Shown here: positions 8,325 through 17,737 of the stretch, piece after piece
Position numbering within the stretch: the stretch's first letter is position 1
How the letters are laid out: each line of letters starts with the position of its first letter
Source of the DNA: an uncultured Granulicella sp.
Lineage (GTDB): Bacteria; Acidobacteriota; Terriglobia; Terriglobales; Acidobacteriaceae
Length of the DNA: 64,000 bases
Assembly: GCA_903932155.1 (NCBI GenBank)
Contig: CAIZFH010000048.1
Location: 26,748 to 90,747, forward strand
Direction of reading: 5' to 3'
Notes under the pieces: generated by a model
What the model saw: only the letters and a program-made list of their open reading frames with translations
Database searches by the model: none
What the model was told of the DNA's origin: nothing
Translations under genes and position numbers: made by a program

Positions 8325-10514
8325 GTGAAGATCCTGAAAGCTACTTGCGCATTGCTGCTGGCGACCTTCGGTTTAGCTGCCGGAGTGAATGTGCGCGCAC
8401 AGATTGCGATGGTTGGCGACGGCGGGCCCGGCCCGGTGAAGGCGCAGCATCTTAAGGCGGAGCTGGTTGCGCTGGGCCCCGCGATTGCACCCGGCGGAAT
8501 GCAACAGGTGGGTTTGGCGCTTACGCTCGACAAAGGCTGGCACGTCTACTGGATCAACCCAGGCGACTCCGGCGAGCCGCCGAAGATCGCGTGGACGCTG
8601 CCCACTGGGATTACCGCCGGGCAGATGCAGTTTCCAAGTCCGAAGCGGTTGCCGCTTGGCCCGCTGATGGACTTCGGCTACGAGGATGAGGTCGCGTTCC
8701 CGGTGACCATTTTTGCTGCCTCGACGCTGAAGTCGGGTCCGGTGCATCTGGATGCGCAGGTGAGCTGGCTGGTGTGCGCGCAGGTCTGCATTCCCGGCAA
8801 GGCGCATCTTGGGATTGGACTCACGGTGCAGCCCGGAGCGACGCATGGGCCGGCGGTGGGCTCGCTGGGCGAGGCCTTGAATTTAATACCGAAGCCGCTG
8901 CCTGCTGGCGCGAATTTCTCTGTCACCGGAGGCGCACAGCAGTTTGCGCTGACGCTGATCGATGGCAAGCGCGAGAGCAACGCGGAGTTCTATCCCTATC
9001 CCACGGAAGCCGCTGCGAACGAGGCCCTGCCGTCCGATGCGATCGTCAATGCGGCGGAGCAGAAGATCGAGCCGCTGCGCGATGGAGTGCGGCTCTTTAT
9101 TCAGCGCTCGCCTGATGCCGCGACTATGCCCGCAACACTGCATGGAGTCGTCAAGCTCTCCGACACGGTAGCGTACGACGTGAACGCGCCAGTGGTGCCG
9201 GGTGAGGTTGTTGCTGCGAGTAATGACTCTGCAACCAGCATTACGGCGATAAGCGCGATTGGCCTGGCGTTTTTGGGCGGCATCCTGCTGAACCTGATGC
9301 CATGCGTCTTTCCCGTGCTGTTTCTGAAGGGGCTGGCATTGCTACAAACGGCGGGCTCCGGGGCAGCAGAGAACCGCGCGCATCTGCGTCGTCATGGGCT
9401 GATGTATGCGGCGGGGATTCTGGCTTCGTTCTGGGCGATTGTGGCCGCACTGCTTGTGCTTCGCGCTACGGGAAGCCACGTGGGCTGGGGATTCCAGCTA
9501 CAGTCGCCGGGCTTTATCGCGCTGCTTGCGTCGTTGATCTTCCTGCTGGCGCTGTCGCTGGCGGGGCAGTTCGAGATTGGGCTATCGCTGACGAGCGTGG
9601 GCGGAGAGCTTGCGCAGAAGCAGGGCTACACGGGCAGCTTCTTTACCGGGGTGCTGGCAAGCGTGGTGGCTACTCCGTGTGCCGCTCCTTTTATGGGCGC
9701 GGCGATCGGGTTTGCGCTGACGCAGACGGCGGGGGTGACGTTTGCGGTGTTCACGGCGCTGGCGCTCGGGCTGGCTGCTCCGTATCTGCTGCTAAGTTGG
9801 CATCCGGCCTGGACTCGACTGCTGCCGCGGCCGGGCATGTGGATGGAGGTCTTCAAACACATTACGGCAGCGATCTTTTTTGCGACGGCGATCTGGCTGG
9901 CATGGGTGTATGGCCAGTTGTACGCGGCGGGCGATGGCGTGAACCAGATGGCTCTGCTGCTGGCGTGCTTCCTGCTGCTGGCAATTGCTGGATGGACGCT
10001 GGGTCGATGGCCGGCGAAGTGGACGAGCGGTATTGCCGCAATTCTAATTATCGCGCTGGGGCTGGCGATTCCGCTGTCGCAGACACGGGGCGCACGGGGG
10101 ACCGGCGCGGAGGTGACGGGAGCTACGCCGGTGAGTGCTGTCGCGGCGAACAGTAATGAAGTGGTGTGGCAGCCTTACTCGGAGCAGGCGCTGGATGCGG
10201 CACGGGCGGCGGGGCATCCCGTGTTTATCGACTTTACGGCGGCGTGGTGCCTGAGTTGCCAGGTGAACGAGCGGGCGGTTCTGCGCTCGGCGGATGTAGA
10301 GAGTTCGCTGCGCGCGCACAACTTCACGCTGTTGAGAGCCGACTGGACCAACAGCGATCCCGCGATCACACAGAAGCTCGCCTCGGTGGGGCGCGCCGGA
10401 GTTCCTACCTACGTCCTCTACCCCGCGTCCACGGGCAGTGCGCCGGATGTTCTGCCCGAGCTGCTGACCAAGGGCCTGGTACTAGCAGCCATCGAGCGCG
10501 ACGCAAAGCCATAG
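8325..10514 (+). CDS. DsbD/ScsB-type transmembrane thiol:disulfide reductase
   Basis: Carries electrons from cytoplasmic thioredoxin across the inner membrane to periplasmic thiol partners. Three parts are visible in 729 residues: a signal peptide (MKILKATCALLLATFGLA) and a periplasmic alpha domain with the pair CAQVC near residue 150; a multi-spanning DsbD domain with the membrane cysteines in MPCVFPVLFLKG and TPCAAPFMGAAIG; and a C-terminal thioredoxin-like gamma domain with WCLSC. All three redox Cys pairs are therefore intact. The long alpha domain resembles ScsB more than E. coli DsbD. The start is GTG, with no strong Shine-Dalgarno. Clients such as cytochrome c maturation factors are not in the window. 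Confidence 0.88.
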   Translation: MKILKATCALLLATFGLAAGVNVRAQIAMVGDGGPGPVKAQHLKAELVALGPAIAPGGMQQVGLALTLDKGWHVYWINPGDSGEPPKIAWTLPTGITAGQMQFPSPKRLPLGPLMDFGYEDEVAFPVTIFAASTLKSGPVHLDAQVSWLVCAQVCIPGKAHLGIGLTVQPGATHGPAVGSLGEALNLIPKPLPAGANFSVTGGAQQFALTLIDGKRESNAEFYPYPTEAAANEALPSDAIVNAAEQKIEPLRDGVRLFIQRSPDAATMPATLHGVVKLSDTVAYDVNAPVVPGEVVAASNDSATSITAISAIGLAFLGGILLNLMPCVFPVLFLKGLALLQTAGSGAAENRAHLRRHGLMYAAGILASFWAIVAALLVLRATGSHVGWGFQLQSPGFIALLASLIFLLALSLAGQFEIGLSLTSVGGELAQKQGYTGSFFTGVLASVVATPCAAPFMGAAIGFALTQTAGVTFAVFTALALGLAAPYLLLSWHPAWTRLLPRPGMWMEVFKHITAAIFFATAIWLAWVYGQLYAAGDGVNQMALLLACFLLLAIAGWTLGRWPAKWTSGIAAILIIALGLAIPLSQTRGARGTGAEVTGATPVSAVAANSNEVVWQPYSEQALDAARAAGHPVFIDFTAAWCLSCQVNERAVLRSADVESSLRAHNFTLLRADWTNSDPAITQKLASVGRAGVPTYVLYPASTGSAPDVLPELLTKGLVLAAIERDAKP

Positions 10515-10977
10515 GGCCGTCTCGCACCCCTGCGAATCGGAAGATCCCCCAAGTTGAAATAATCCTCGCGGCGCCGTTCCCCGGAATAAAAGAAAAACTC
10601 CGCGAATCGACTGGTCTATACGGCTCATCTAAGTAGGGTCGCGGCTGAAACCAAGGCGAACGCGCAGGAGTAAGACTCGCGCGATTCCCAGGCCCGGCAG
10701 GAGAGGTCTGTACCAATCTTCACTCCTCTCCGAGGGACAAATCCGAGGGACAAAAAAACCACGGTTTTGTGCCCCTTACGAACGCGCTGAAACCTTTCCC
10801 CTTCAAAACAGGGGCTTGTGCGGAAGCTCTCTGGGCCAGCTCTCAACTTACATGCAACTCGTTACACACTCAGGGTTTACGCAAGCACTCCCACTGTTTC
10901 GTCTTAGTCGATGGATCGCCGATTTCAAGCGGTTTACTCGGAATAGCGAACAGTCATTCGACGAATGAGGACCCCCT
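10515..10977. other. intergenic region with a perfect 13-bp tandem repeat
   Basis: No convincing gene in these 463 bases. A perfect 13-bp tandem repeat, TCCGAGGGACAAA, occupies 10729-10741 and 10742-10754. Just before it, 7-bp inverted arms GGAGAGG (10700-10706) and CCTCTCC (10725-10731) could fold. The region holds the promoter and leader of the PEP-CTERM gene, whose ATG at 10978 is preceded by a weak GAGGA. Confidence 0.4.
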
Positions 10978-11643
10978 ATGAACGTCTCCCGCGTTTTTAT
11001 CAGGTCTGTCGTACTTATCTCGGTTCTGCTGCCAGCAACGATCGGCGCTATTGCGGTCAATGTCTCTCCCAACTGCCAGCGCTATGTCAGCGCTTATGTC
11101 ACCGCGCCGGTGCGCAGACACATCGGCAAGGCGACCGTGCTGGCCTGGGCCAAGTGGCGGATCGCCCATCCGAACTGGAAGCCCAAACCGGGTGCCCAGG
11201 GGTCTAAAGCCTTATTGGCCCGGAAGAAGGGTGCGGACGAGGCAAACTTCCCCTGCGAGGTCTCGCCGATTCCAGCCATTACCAATTCGCTCCTCGCTAT
11301 GGTCGGCAACGAGAAGCCTCCGGCCCTGGTCGATTTTTCCGCCATGAACACGGAGCCATCCAACCTTCCGGACCTGACGCCGGAGGGAGCAAGCAAGGTC
11401 TTGTCCGGGGAAGCTGCATCCAACCCGCCTGGCGGCTCCGAGACATCCGGTTCCTCGCCCATCCGCCAGGTCTTCGACCCTGCTCCCCCCGTGGTTGGCG
11501 GCACCCCGCTGGTGCCCGTCGTCCCGCCCGATGTGCTGCCGGTTAATGCGGTCGTGCCTGAACCGCCCAGTTTGTTGCTGGCCGCATCCGGCATTGTGGC
11601 CTGCGGTCTCTTCTGGAGGCGCAGACAAGTGGTTGTGGCATAA
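10978..11643 (+). CDS. PEP-CTERM sorting-domain exported protein
   Basis: A 221-residue exported protein of unknown core function. The N-terminus is a signal peptide (FIRSVVLISVLLPATIGAIA). The middle is Pro/Gly/Ser-rich and probably extended. The C-terminus is a textbook PEP-CTERM signal: VPEPPSLLL, a hydrophobic stretch (AASGIVACGLF) and a basic WRRRQ cluster. In known systems this signal is recognised by exosortase (EpsH/XrtA) and links the protein to exopolysaccharide export. No exosortase gene is in the window, so the sorting enzyme must be elsewhere. It converges with rarA. Confidence 0.75.
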   Translation: MNVSRVFIRSVVLISVLLPATIGAIAVNVSPNCQRYVSAYVTAPVRRHIGKATVLAWAKWRIAHPNWKPKPGAQGSKALLARKKGADEANFPCEVSPIPAITNSLLAMVGNEKPPALVDFSAMNTEPSNLPDLTPEGASKVLSGEAASNPPGGSETSGSSPIRQVFDPAPPVVGGTPLVPVVPPDVLPVNAVVPEPPSLLLAASGIVACGLFWRRRQVVVA

Positions 11644-11664
11644 CAAATCCGCCGCCAGACAACC

Positions 11665-11727
11665 CCCCACCTTCGCCTCATCCTCCACACTGGACTCAGC
11701 GCGGAGAACTCGGCGCGGAGGGTGGGG
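11665..11727. terminator. possible bidirectional terminator between convergent genes
   Basis: Arms CCCCACCTTC (11665-11674) and GAGGGTGGGG (11718-11727) pair with one mismatch across a long GC-rich loop. The structure lies between the convergent PEP-CTERM gene and rarA. There is no strong T-tract, so this is tentative. Confidence 0.3.
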
Positions 11728-11731
11728 CAAA

Positions 11732-13072
11732 TCATTTTGCCTTGCGCTTGCCCTGGCGGATGCGCGCGACCTCGTCCATGCGCTGGGCGAGGAGCTTCTC
11801 GCGGCCTTCCTGGGTGGGGTGGTAGTAGCGGCGGGTGGCGAGCGACGGCGGCAGGCACTCCATGTCCGCCACACGGCCTTCCACATTGTGCGCGTACTGG
11901 TAATCTTTTCCATAGTCCAGCGACTTCATCAGCTTGGTGGGTGCGTTACGCAGGTGCAGCGGAACGGGCTCCGCGGCGGTGGCTTCAATGTCGCCGAGGA
12001 CGGCCCCGTAGGCGGTATAGACGGCGTTCGATTTGGGCGCGAGCGCGAGGTATACGATGGCCTGCGCCAGTGCGAGATCGCCCTCCGGCTGACCCAAAAA
12101 GTGCATGGCGTCCTTTGCGGAGAGGCACAGGTTGAGCGCCTCGGGAGCGGCCAGGCCAATGTCCTCCACCGCCATACGCACAATGCGACGGGCGACATAC
12201 ATGGGGTCCTCGCCGGCCTGCAACATGCGCGCCAGCCAGTAGAGCGAGGCGTCCACGTCGGAGTTGCGCACGGATTTGTGCAGCGCGGAGATGATGTCGT
12301 AGTGCTGCTCGCCCTTCTTGTCGTAGAGCAGAACGCGGCGCTGTAACGCCTCGGCGGCAATCTCTTTGGTGATGCGTTGGGCTGGCTCTTCGCCGGCGAG
12401 ACTCGCTGCTACGTCGAGCGCATTGAGCGCATTGCGCGCGTCTCCGCTGGCGTAGGACGCGATGGTGGCAAGCGCGTCCTCGTCGGCGGCGACTCCAGAC
12501 GCGCCCAGGCCGCGGATTTTATCGCCGAGCGCGCGTTCGAGCAGCGCGACAATCTGCGCCTCGCTCAACGCCAGCAGCGTGTAGACGCGGCAGCGCGAGA
12601 GCAGCGCGGCGTTCAGCTCGAACGATGGGTTCTCGGTGGTGGCGCCGATCAGGCGGATCGCGCCGCGCTCCACATAGGGCAGGAACGCGTCCTGCTGCGC
12701 CTTGTTGAAGCGGTGGATCTCGTCGATGAAGAGAATCGTGCGCGAACGGAATCCGGCGGCCTTCTCCGCGGCCACCATCACCTGCTTGATCTCCTTGATG
12801 CCGGACATGACGGCGGAAAATTCGATGAACGTGGACTGCGTCATCGCCGCGATGATCTTGGCCAGCGTCGTCTTGCCCGTGCCGGGAGGCCCCCAGAAGA
12901 TCATTGAGGTGGGGTCGTCGTGCGCGATGGCGAGAGAGAGCGGCTTGCCTGGGCCAAGCAGATGTTCCTGACCGACGAACTCGTCCAGCGTGCGCGGCCT
13001 CATGCGATCGGCCAGCGGAGCATGGCTGGCTTGCGCTGCGACGATGTCGGGAGTGGGGTTGAAGAGATTCAT
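11732..13072 (-). CDS. rarA: replication-associated recombination AAA+ ATPase RarA
   Basis: RarA (MgsA, related to eukaryotic WRNIP1) is a clamp-loader-like AAA+ ATPase acting at stalled replication forks with SSB. At 446 residues it is full length: RTLDEFVGQEHLL near residue 28, Walker A GPPGTGKTT at 61-69, Walker B ILFIDEIHRF, sensor segment IGATTENPSFELN, and the C-terminal MgsA region with RMAVEDIGLAAPEAL. Its ATG overlaps the stop of the upstream methyltransferase gene (ATGA), so the two are translationally coupled. Confidence 0.95.
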   Translation of the reverse strand: MNLFNPTPDIVAAQASHAPLADRMRPRTLDEFVGQEHLLGPGKPLSLAIAHDDPTSMIFWGPPGTGKTTLAKIIAAMTQSTFIEFSAVMSGIKEIKQVMVAAEKAAGFRSRTILFIDEIHRFNKAQQDAFLPYVERGAIRLIGATTENPSFELNAALLSRCRVYTLLALSEAQIVALLERALGDKIRGLGASGVAADEDALATIASYASGDARNALNALDVAASLAGEEPAQRITKEIAAEALQRRVLLYDKKGEQHYDIISALHKSVRNSDVDASLYWLARMLQAGEDPMYVARRIVRMAVEDIGLAAPEALNLCLSAKDAMHFLGQPEGDLALAQAIVYLALAPKSNAVYTAYGAVLGDIEATAAEPVPLHLRNAPTKLMKSLDYGKDYQYAHNVEGRVADMECLPPSLATRRYYHPTQEGREKLLAQRMDEVARIRQGKRKAK

Positions 13073-13905
13073 GGGTGCAGGTTCGAGGTCCGAGGTTCAA
13101 GGTTCGAGGTGCGCTGGCGGGAGGCTTCGTAGAGCAGCAGCGAACCGGCGACGGCGGCGTTCAGGCTTTCTACCCGGCCCGGCATGGGAATCGTAATATG
13201 ACCGTCGGCCAGCGCGAGAAGATCAGACGGTAGCCCCGCGCCCTCGTTACCGATCATGATGACGCAGGCGGTGGTGAGGTCAGTCTCGAATACGGAATCA
13301 GAATCGGAATCAGGTGCGACGGCAGCAAGCACACGAATGCCCTGCGGCTTCAAAGCGACGAGATGTTCTGCGGCAACCTGCACGACGGGAACGCGGAAGA
13401 CCGAGCCGGCCGAGGCGCGCAGGGCCTTCTGGTTCCATTCGCTTACGGTGCCGGCGGTAGTGAGGACGGCATTCGCGCCGAATGCTTCGGAGGAGCGAAT
13501 CAGCGTGCCCAGGTTGCCCGGGTCTTGCAATCCTGCGGCGACCAGCAGTAATGGAGCTTTATCACCGGCACGCTTTGCGGACAGTATGGAGTCAATCTTC
13601 CAGATTGGAGGAACCAGCAGCGCGGCGATTCCCTGCGGGTGCTGCGTGTCCACCGCGCTGTTGAAGACTTCTTCGGCGAGAACCAGTAACTCCACTCCGC
13701 GCGGGAGCCATGCAGGCGGTGCGACCCGCTCACTGAGGAAGATGGTCTTCAATGGCAGCCCGCTGTCGAGCGCCTCGCGCAGCAGATGTTCTCCTTCGAT
13801 GGCGACCAGTCCGCCGCTGAGGCGCGCATGCCCCGCGAATGCCGCGCGAAGTTGCTTGACCCGCGAGTTGGTACGGCTGGTGACAAGGACCGGCTGCGTA
13901 TTCAT
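13069..13905 (-). CDS. TrmH/SpoU-family RNA 2'-O-ribose methyltransferase
   Basis: A 278-residue SPOUT methyltransferase that uses SAM to methylate a ribose 2'-OH in rRNA or tRNA. An N-terminal substrate-binding part (TSRTNSRVKQLRAA) precedes the catalytic knot with motif 1 QDPGNLGTLIRSSEAFG, motif 2 MIGNEGAGL and motif 3 IPMPGRVESLNAAVAGSLLLYE. It is RlmB-like, but the exact RNA target is not determinable. Oddity: the last ~13 residues repeat TSNLEPRTSNL, encoded by a short tandem GGTTCGAGGT/CCGAGGTTCAA element at 13080-13110 that looks like a repeat extending the reading frame. It is coupled to rarA by a 4-nt overlap. Confidence 0.9.
   Translation of the reverse strand: MNTQPVLVTSRTNSRVKQLRAAFAGHARLSGGLVAIEGEHLLREALDSGLPLKTIFLSERVAPPAWLPRGVELLVLAEEVFNSAVDTQHPQGIAALLVPPIWKIDSILSAKRAGDKAPLLLVAAGLQDPGNLGTLIRSSEAFGANAVLTTAGTVSEWNQKALRASAGSVFRVPVVQVAAEHLVALKPQGIRVLAAVAPDSDSDSVFETDLTTACVIMIGNEGAGLPSDLLALADGHITIPMPGRVESLNAAVAGSLLLYEASRQRTSNLEPRTSNLHP
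13080..13110. repeat. short tandem GGTTCGAGGT-type repeat at a gene 3' end
   Basis: About three degenerate copies of a 7-11 bp GGTTC(G/A)AGGT unit form the 3' end of the TrmH gene and supply its repetitive C-terminal tail (TSNLEP-RTSNL). The unit is low-complexity compared with the rest of the gene. Confidence 0.5.
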
Positions 13906-14007
13906 CTAGCCAAATCTTACGCTGTGAATGGGACTCTCATCTTATGGCGCGATATGGACGAAGGAGTCAGCTTACGATGCGAGGCAAGGGCTGGATGCAA
14001 GGAAGAT

Positions 14008-17000
14008 TCAGTTGCACGCCAGCGCCGTCCACACGCCCCCTGCTGTTCCGTTCGCGCCGCTGATGATCAGGTCGACAAAGCTGCCTGCTGGAACCACAAC
14101 GTTGCCTGTCTCCGAGCACGTTGCGCCTGTTGCGACCGAGGAGCAGACCAGCGCCGTGTTCGACATGCTTGCCGGAGTCGTGCCGACGCGCAGAGTGACT
14201 GTGATGGTGCCGCCCTGCTCGGAGAAGACGTTCAACGCTGTTGCCGTACATCCCGCGGGAACCCAGGTCAATGCGGCATTCGGTGTGGACTCGGTGGTGC
14301 TCCCGTTCGAGTTGTTCACCGAAAAGTAGGGATAGTTCGCGCTGAATGTCACTGAGTGATAGACCGACGCGAAGGGAATACCGCTGGTTCCTCCTCCGCC
14401 CCCTCCGCCACTTCCCGCCGGGCCAGTGGCTCCCTGGGGAAGGGTGAAGTTCAGGATTGCTGCTGAGCTGGTTCCGGTATTGGTAACCGAAGCGCTACTG
14501 CCCGCCGCGCCGGTTGTAATGGTGCCCACAGCCAGCGTTGCCGCCGCGCCGGTTGGACCGGTCGGGCCCGCGCCTCCGGCCTGGGCCAGCAGCGACCATA
14601 TCTGCGGATACAGGTCTGGTTCGGACGACGAGTTGCTGGCTTGTGCTATGTAGGTAGAAGCCGGGGTGCCGAAGCTGACAGCGTCGCTCGTCGTGTACCC
14701 ATAACCGGTAACCCATGCGCCCTTGAAGCTCATTCCCGGAGGCCCTGGCGCACCGTTCGATCCATTGGAACCGTTGGTCCCATTGGTTCCGGATGCACCT
14801 GTCAGGCCGGTCGAGCCGGTTGCACCCGGTGGCCCGGTTGCGCCCGTCGGCCCCACAGCTCCGGTCACGCCGGTTGGCCCTGCTGGTCCCGCAGACCCGG
14901 TCGCACCGGTAGCTCCGGTTTGTCCTGCGAAGCCGCTCGGGCCCTGCAATCCCTGCGGTCCTGTCGCGCCTGTAGGCCCGCCAGTACCCGCCGCCGCCAG
15001 AACTCCCCAGTACAGTGGACTGACATCCGGCTCGCGTCCCGTGTTGTCCGCAAGCGCGGTATAGCTGGAGCCGCCATAGGCAACCGCATCGCCCAGCGCG
15101 TAGGAGGTTCCAATTAGCCACTCGCCGCGGAATGTTAAGGGAGGCCCCTGTGGCCCGGTATCGCCACTCGCTCCCGCTGGGCCAGTTGCGCCGGTTGCGC
15201 CGATTGTTCCCGCCGTGCCGGGCGCTCCCTGCAACCCCTGCGCTCCCGCCTGCGCGAGAATGGACCAGACCGCAGGATAGTTGTCCGGCCGATTGGACGA
15301 GTTGCCCTGTGTGGCGATATAGGTCGAGCCGTTGTAGCTCACTGCATCGTTCGCCGCGTAGCCAGTGCCGTTGGACCATGCGCCTTTGTAGTTCATGCCG
15401 GGTGGCCCGGTCGGCCCCTGGTTCCCCTGAGTCCCCTGGATTCCCTGCGGCCCGATTGGCCCGATTGGCCCGGTCGCACCGGTCGCCCCCACAGGTCCGA
15501 TTGCGCCAGCCGCCCCATCCTGCGCAAAGAGAGCCCACCACAATGGACTCTGGCCGGGAGTATTACCATGGTTGCTGGCTTGCAGCGAGACATAGTCCGC
15601 GCCGTTATAGCGGACGCCATCGGCCAGAGCGTAGTTCACCACCGACGAGTAGACTCCCTGAAAGGAAAGCCCCACCGGCCCTGCAACTCCCTGTGGCCCC
15701 ATTGGCCCACTCAAACCCTGCGCGCCGGTTGAGCCTGGAATCCCCTGTGCACCGGCCTGCCCGGCAATCCCCTGATCTCCCTGATTTCCTTTTTCCCCTG
15801 GAGGCCCTACGCTTCCCGGCGACCCCTGCGTCCCCTGAGGTCCGGGCGCACCTACCACGCCAGCCGTGCCCTGCGGTCCCTGTGCGGTCAGCGGCCCCCA
15901 CTGCTGCGGACTAAGGCTTGGGGTATTGCCGTGGTTGCTTGCAATCAGCGAGGTATAGCTGGCCCCCTGCCACACCACAACGTCGCCCAGCGCATAGTTT
16001 GTCGTCGAGGCGTAGCTGCCCTGATAGACGAATCCTGAAGGGCCCTGCGGCCCGGCTGCTCCAATCTGCGCTGATGCCAGAAGTCCCCATTGCAACGGGC
16101 TTAATGGCGGAGTGTTCCCATGATTGCCATCGCTCAGCGAGATGTAGCTCGACCCCTGATACTCCACCACATCGCTCAGCGCGTAGTTGGACGACGAGGC
16201 GTAGGCTCCCTGGTAGCCCAGTCCCGGAGGCCCCTGTGGCCCGGTTGGCCCCGCTGGCCCCGCCGGTCCCGCTGGCCCGATCCCTGTCCCGCCTTCGGCC
16301 AGCAACCCCCAGTCCGTTGGACTGAGTGCCGGAGTGTTGCCATCATTTCCAGCAATCAAGGAGATGTAACTCGAAGCACCATAGAGCACGATGTCATTGA
16401 GCGCATAGTTTGTGGTCGATGCATACACCCCTCGATAGGCGACCGCGACGGTGGTCGATCCACTGCTGCCACCCGAGCCATTCGCGCCCGCCGCAGCCAA
16501 CAATCCCCATTGCGCCTGGTTCAACCCAGGAGTGTTTCCATGGTTCGCAGCGATGAGCGAGAGGTAGCTCGCCCCCTGAAACACCACCACGTCGCCCAAT
16601 GCGTAGTTGGTGGTGGAAGCGTATGTGCCCTGGTAGTTCAAACCTGTGCCACTGCCCGCTGGCCCCGCGGGGCCGGTTGCCCCAGTTAGCCCTTGCGGCC
16701 CAGTTGCACCACTGGCTCCTTTGGCGCCAGCTATCCCGGATGCGCCAACTGGCCCGATTGCTCCCGCCGGTCCTTGCGGCCCGGCTGGCCCGGCCACTCC
16801 AGCAGGTCCTTTTGGCCCCGCATCCACCAGCTCCACATCGAGCGTTGCGGCGTGCGCGGTCAGGTCGTTTTCCTTGCTGTCGAACTGGACCATTGCGGTG
16901 CCTGCTGTAAGCGCAACTCCGTTGTTCGACGTTGGATTGCTGATCCAGCCCTGCACCAGCGCTGTCACGTCCAGCGCGACGAAAGCACCCGCCTGGCTTA

Positions 17001-17406
17001 CAGAGAAGACTCCGGATGCACTGCCGATCGCTGGTTCGGTGGCATACGTGACGCTATATTCGCCCCACGGTCCGTTGATGGGCGCAAAGCTCACCAGCCC
17101 CGGCGTGGTCACCCGGTTGCAATAGAGTCGCAGTACGGCACGCGAAACCTGCGCCGCAGTGGTTCCCGACGGCAGTAGCGACAGGTCGAACTGGAGCAGC
17201 GTGGTATAGCCACCACCCGCGTTTAGATTGGATATTGAGCCACTGTTCACGGTTGGCAGCGCGCTGTTCACATGCGCATCGGCCAGCAGCGCCGGCTCAG
17301 CGCCCCACGCCGCCGTAGCCTGCCACAGACACAGTACTGTCCCCAAGCTCACCCACAGAGCTACACTCAGGCGCCGGTCAATGCCCAGCCGATTCCGCCC
17401 GCTCAT
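14008..17406 (-). CDS. secreted collagen-like protein with DNRLRE domain and eight CBM5/12-like modules
   Basis: An 1132-residue extracellular protein. A signal peptide ([22 protein letters not shown]) is followed by a DNRLRE-type beta-sandwich (about 36-200). Collagen-like Gly-X-Y tracts rich in GPAGP/GPTGPQG then alternate with eight ~48-residue modules of the pattern [17 protein letters not shown]...[15 protein letters not shown]. These modules (aromatic Y/W, GDVV, Y-S-L, PxxxxxWxLLA) resemble chitin/cellulose-binding CBM5/12 (ChtBD3) folds. The last ~110 residues are a non-collagen domain with two Cys pairs near the end. The protein probably forms a trimeric adhesive stalk with arrayed sugar-binding heads. 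The repeats could cause copy-number variation or assembly collapse. Promoter and partners are not evident. Confidence 0.8.
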   Translation of the reverse strand: MSGRNRLGIDRRLSVALWVSLGTVLCLWQATAAWGAEPALLADAHVNSALPTVNSGSISNLNAGGGYTTLLQFDLSLLPSGTTAAQVSRAVLRLYCNRVTTPGLVSFAPINGPWGEYSVTYATEPAIGSASGVFSVSQAGAFVALDVTALVQGWISNPTSNNGVALTAGTAMVQFDSKENDLTAHAATLDVELVDAGPKGPAGVAGPAGPQGPAGAIGPVGASGIAGAKGASGATGPQGLTGATGPAGPAGSGTGLNYQGTYASTTNYALGDVVVFQGASYLSLIAANHGNTPGLNQAQWGLLAAAGANGSGGSSGSTTVAVAYRGVYASTTNYALNDIVLYGASSYISLIAGNDGNTPALSPTDWGLLAEGGTGIGPAGPAGPAGPTGPQGPPGLGYQGAYASSSNYALSDVVEYQGSSYISLSDGNHGNTPPLSPLQWGLLASAQIGAAGPQGPSGFVYQGSYASTTNYALGDVVVWQGASYTSLIASNHGNTPSLSPQQWGPLTAQGPQGTAGVVGAPGPQGTQGSPGSVGPPGEKGNQGDQGIAGQAGAQGIPGSTGAQGLSGPMGPQGVAGPVGLSFQGVYSSVVNYALADGVRYNGADYVSLQASNHGNTPGQSPLWWALFAQDGAAGAIGPVGATGATGPIGPIGPQGIQGTQGNQGPTGPPGMNYKGAWSNGTGYAANDAVSYNGSTYIATQGNSSNRPDNYPAVWSILAQAGAQGLQGAPGTAGTIGATGATGPAGASGDTGPQGPPLTFRGEWLIGTSYALGDAVAYGGSSYTALADNTGREPDVSPLYWGVLAAAGTGGPTGATGPQGLQGPSGFAGQTGATGATGSAGPAGPTGVTGAVGPTGATGPPGATGSTGLTGASGTNGTNGSNGSNGAPGPPGMSFKGAWVTGYGYTTSDAVSFGTPASTYIAQASNSSSEPDLYPQIWSLLAQAGGAGPTGPTGAAATLAVGTITTGAAGSSASVTNTGTSSAAILNFTLPQGATGPAGSGGGGGGGTSGIPFASVYHSVTFSANYPYFSVNNSNGSTTESTPNAALTWVPAGCTATALNVFSEQGGTITVTLRVGTTPASMSNTALVCSSVATGATCSETGNVVVPAGSFVDLIISGANGTAGGVWTALACN

Positions 17407-17737
17407 TCTGGCCCGAAGCCACTCCTGTTGCGGGTTAATCCTGTTACGACCGGTTATAGGACTGGCCGGAGATTCGCACCCACATCAACGATCCCTACTC
17501 AACGATGCACGTTGCCACGGAATCCCTATTCAACAGGAGAATCCATAGTGCAAAACAAAAATGAAAGTATTCCCGTTTTAAGCCAGTGCAACACGATTAG
17601 CAAGCCTTTTCGTCGCACTCCTAATCTTTGCCGGGGCAAAGTCCCATAGATAGTCTGCGAATCGCATCTATTTTCTTTCTCGCCGGCATCTCATAGACTG
17701 CAATGGCGAATCAATCCGCGCGGAGAACGTCAAGACC
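17407..17737. other. divergent intergenic region with possible folded leader
   Basis: 331 bases between the collagen-like gene and pgm. Two inverted repeats lie side by side: GATTAG (17595-17600) with CTAATC (17621-17626), then CTTTGCC-GG-GGCAAAG (17626-17641). They could fold in the pgm leader, but I do not recognise a known riboswitch. Promoters for both divergent genes must lie here. No gene is seen. Confidence 0.3.

Noticed and set aside
14400-16830. Dense tandem DNA repeats as a non-coding satellite
   Set aside because: They lie in one uninterrupted frame and encode Gly-X-Y tracts and CBM-like modules.
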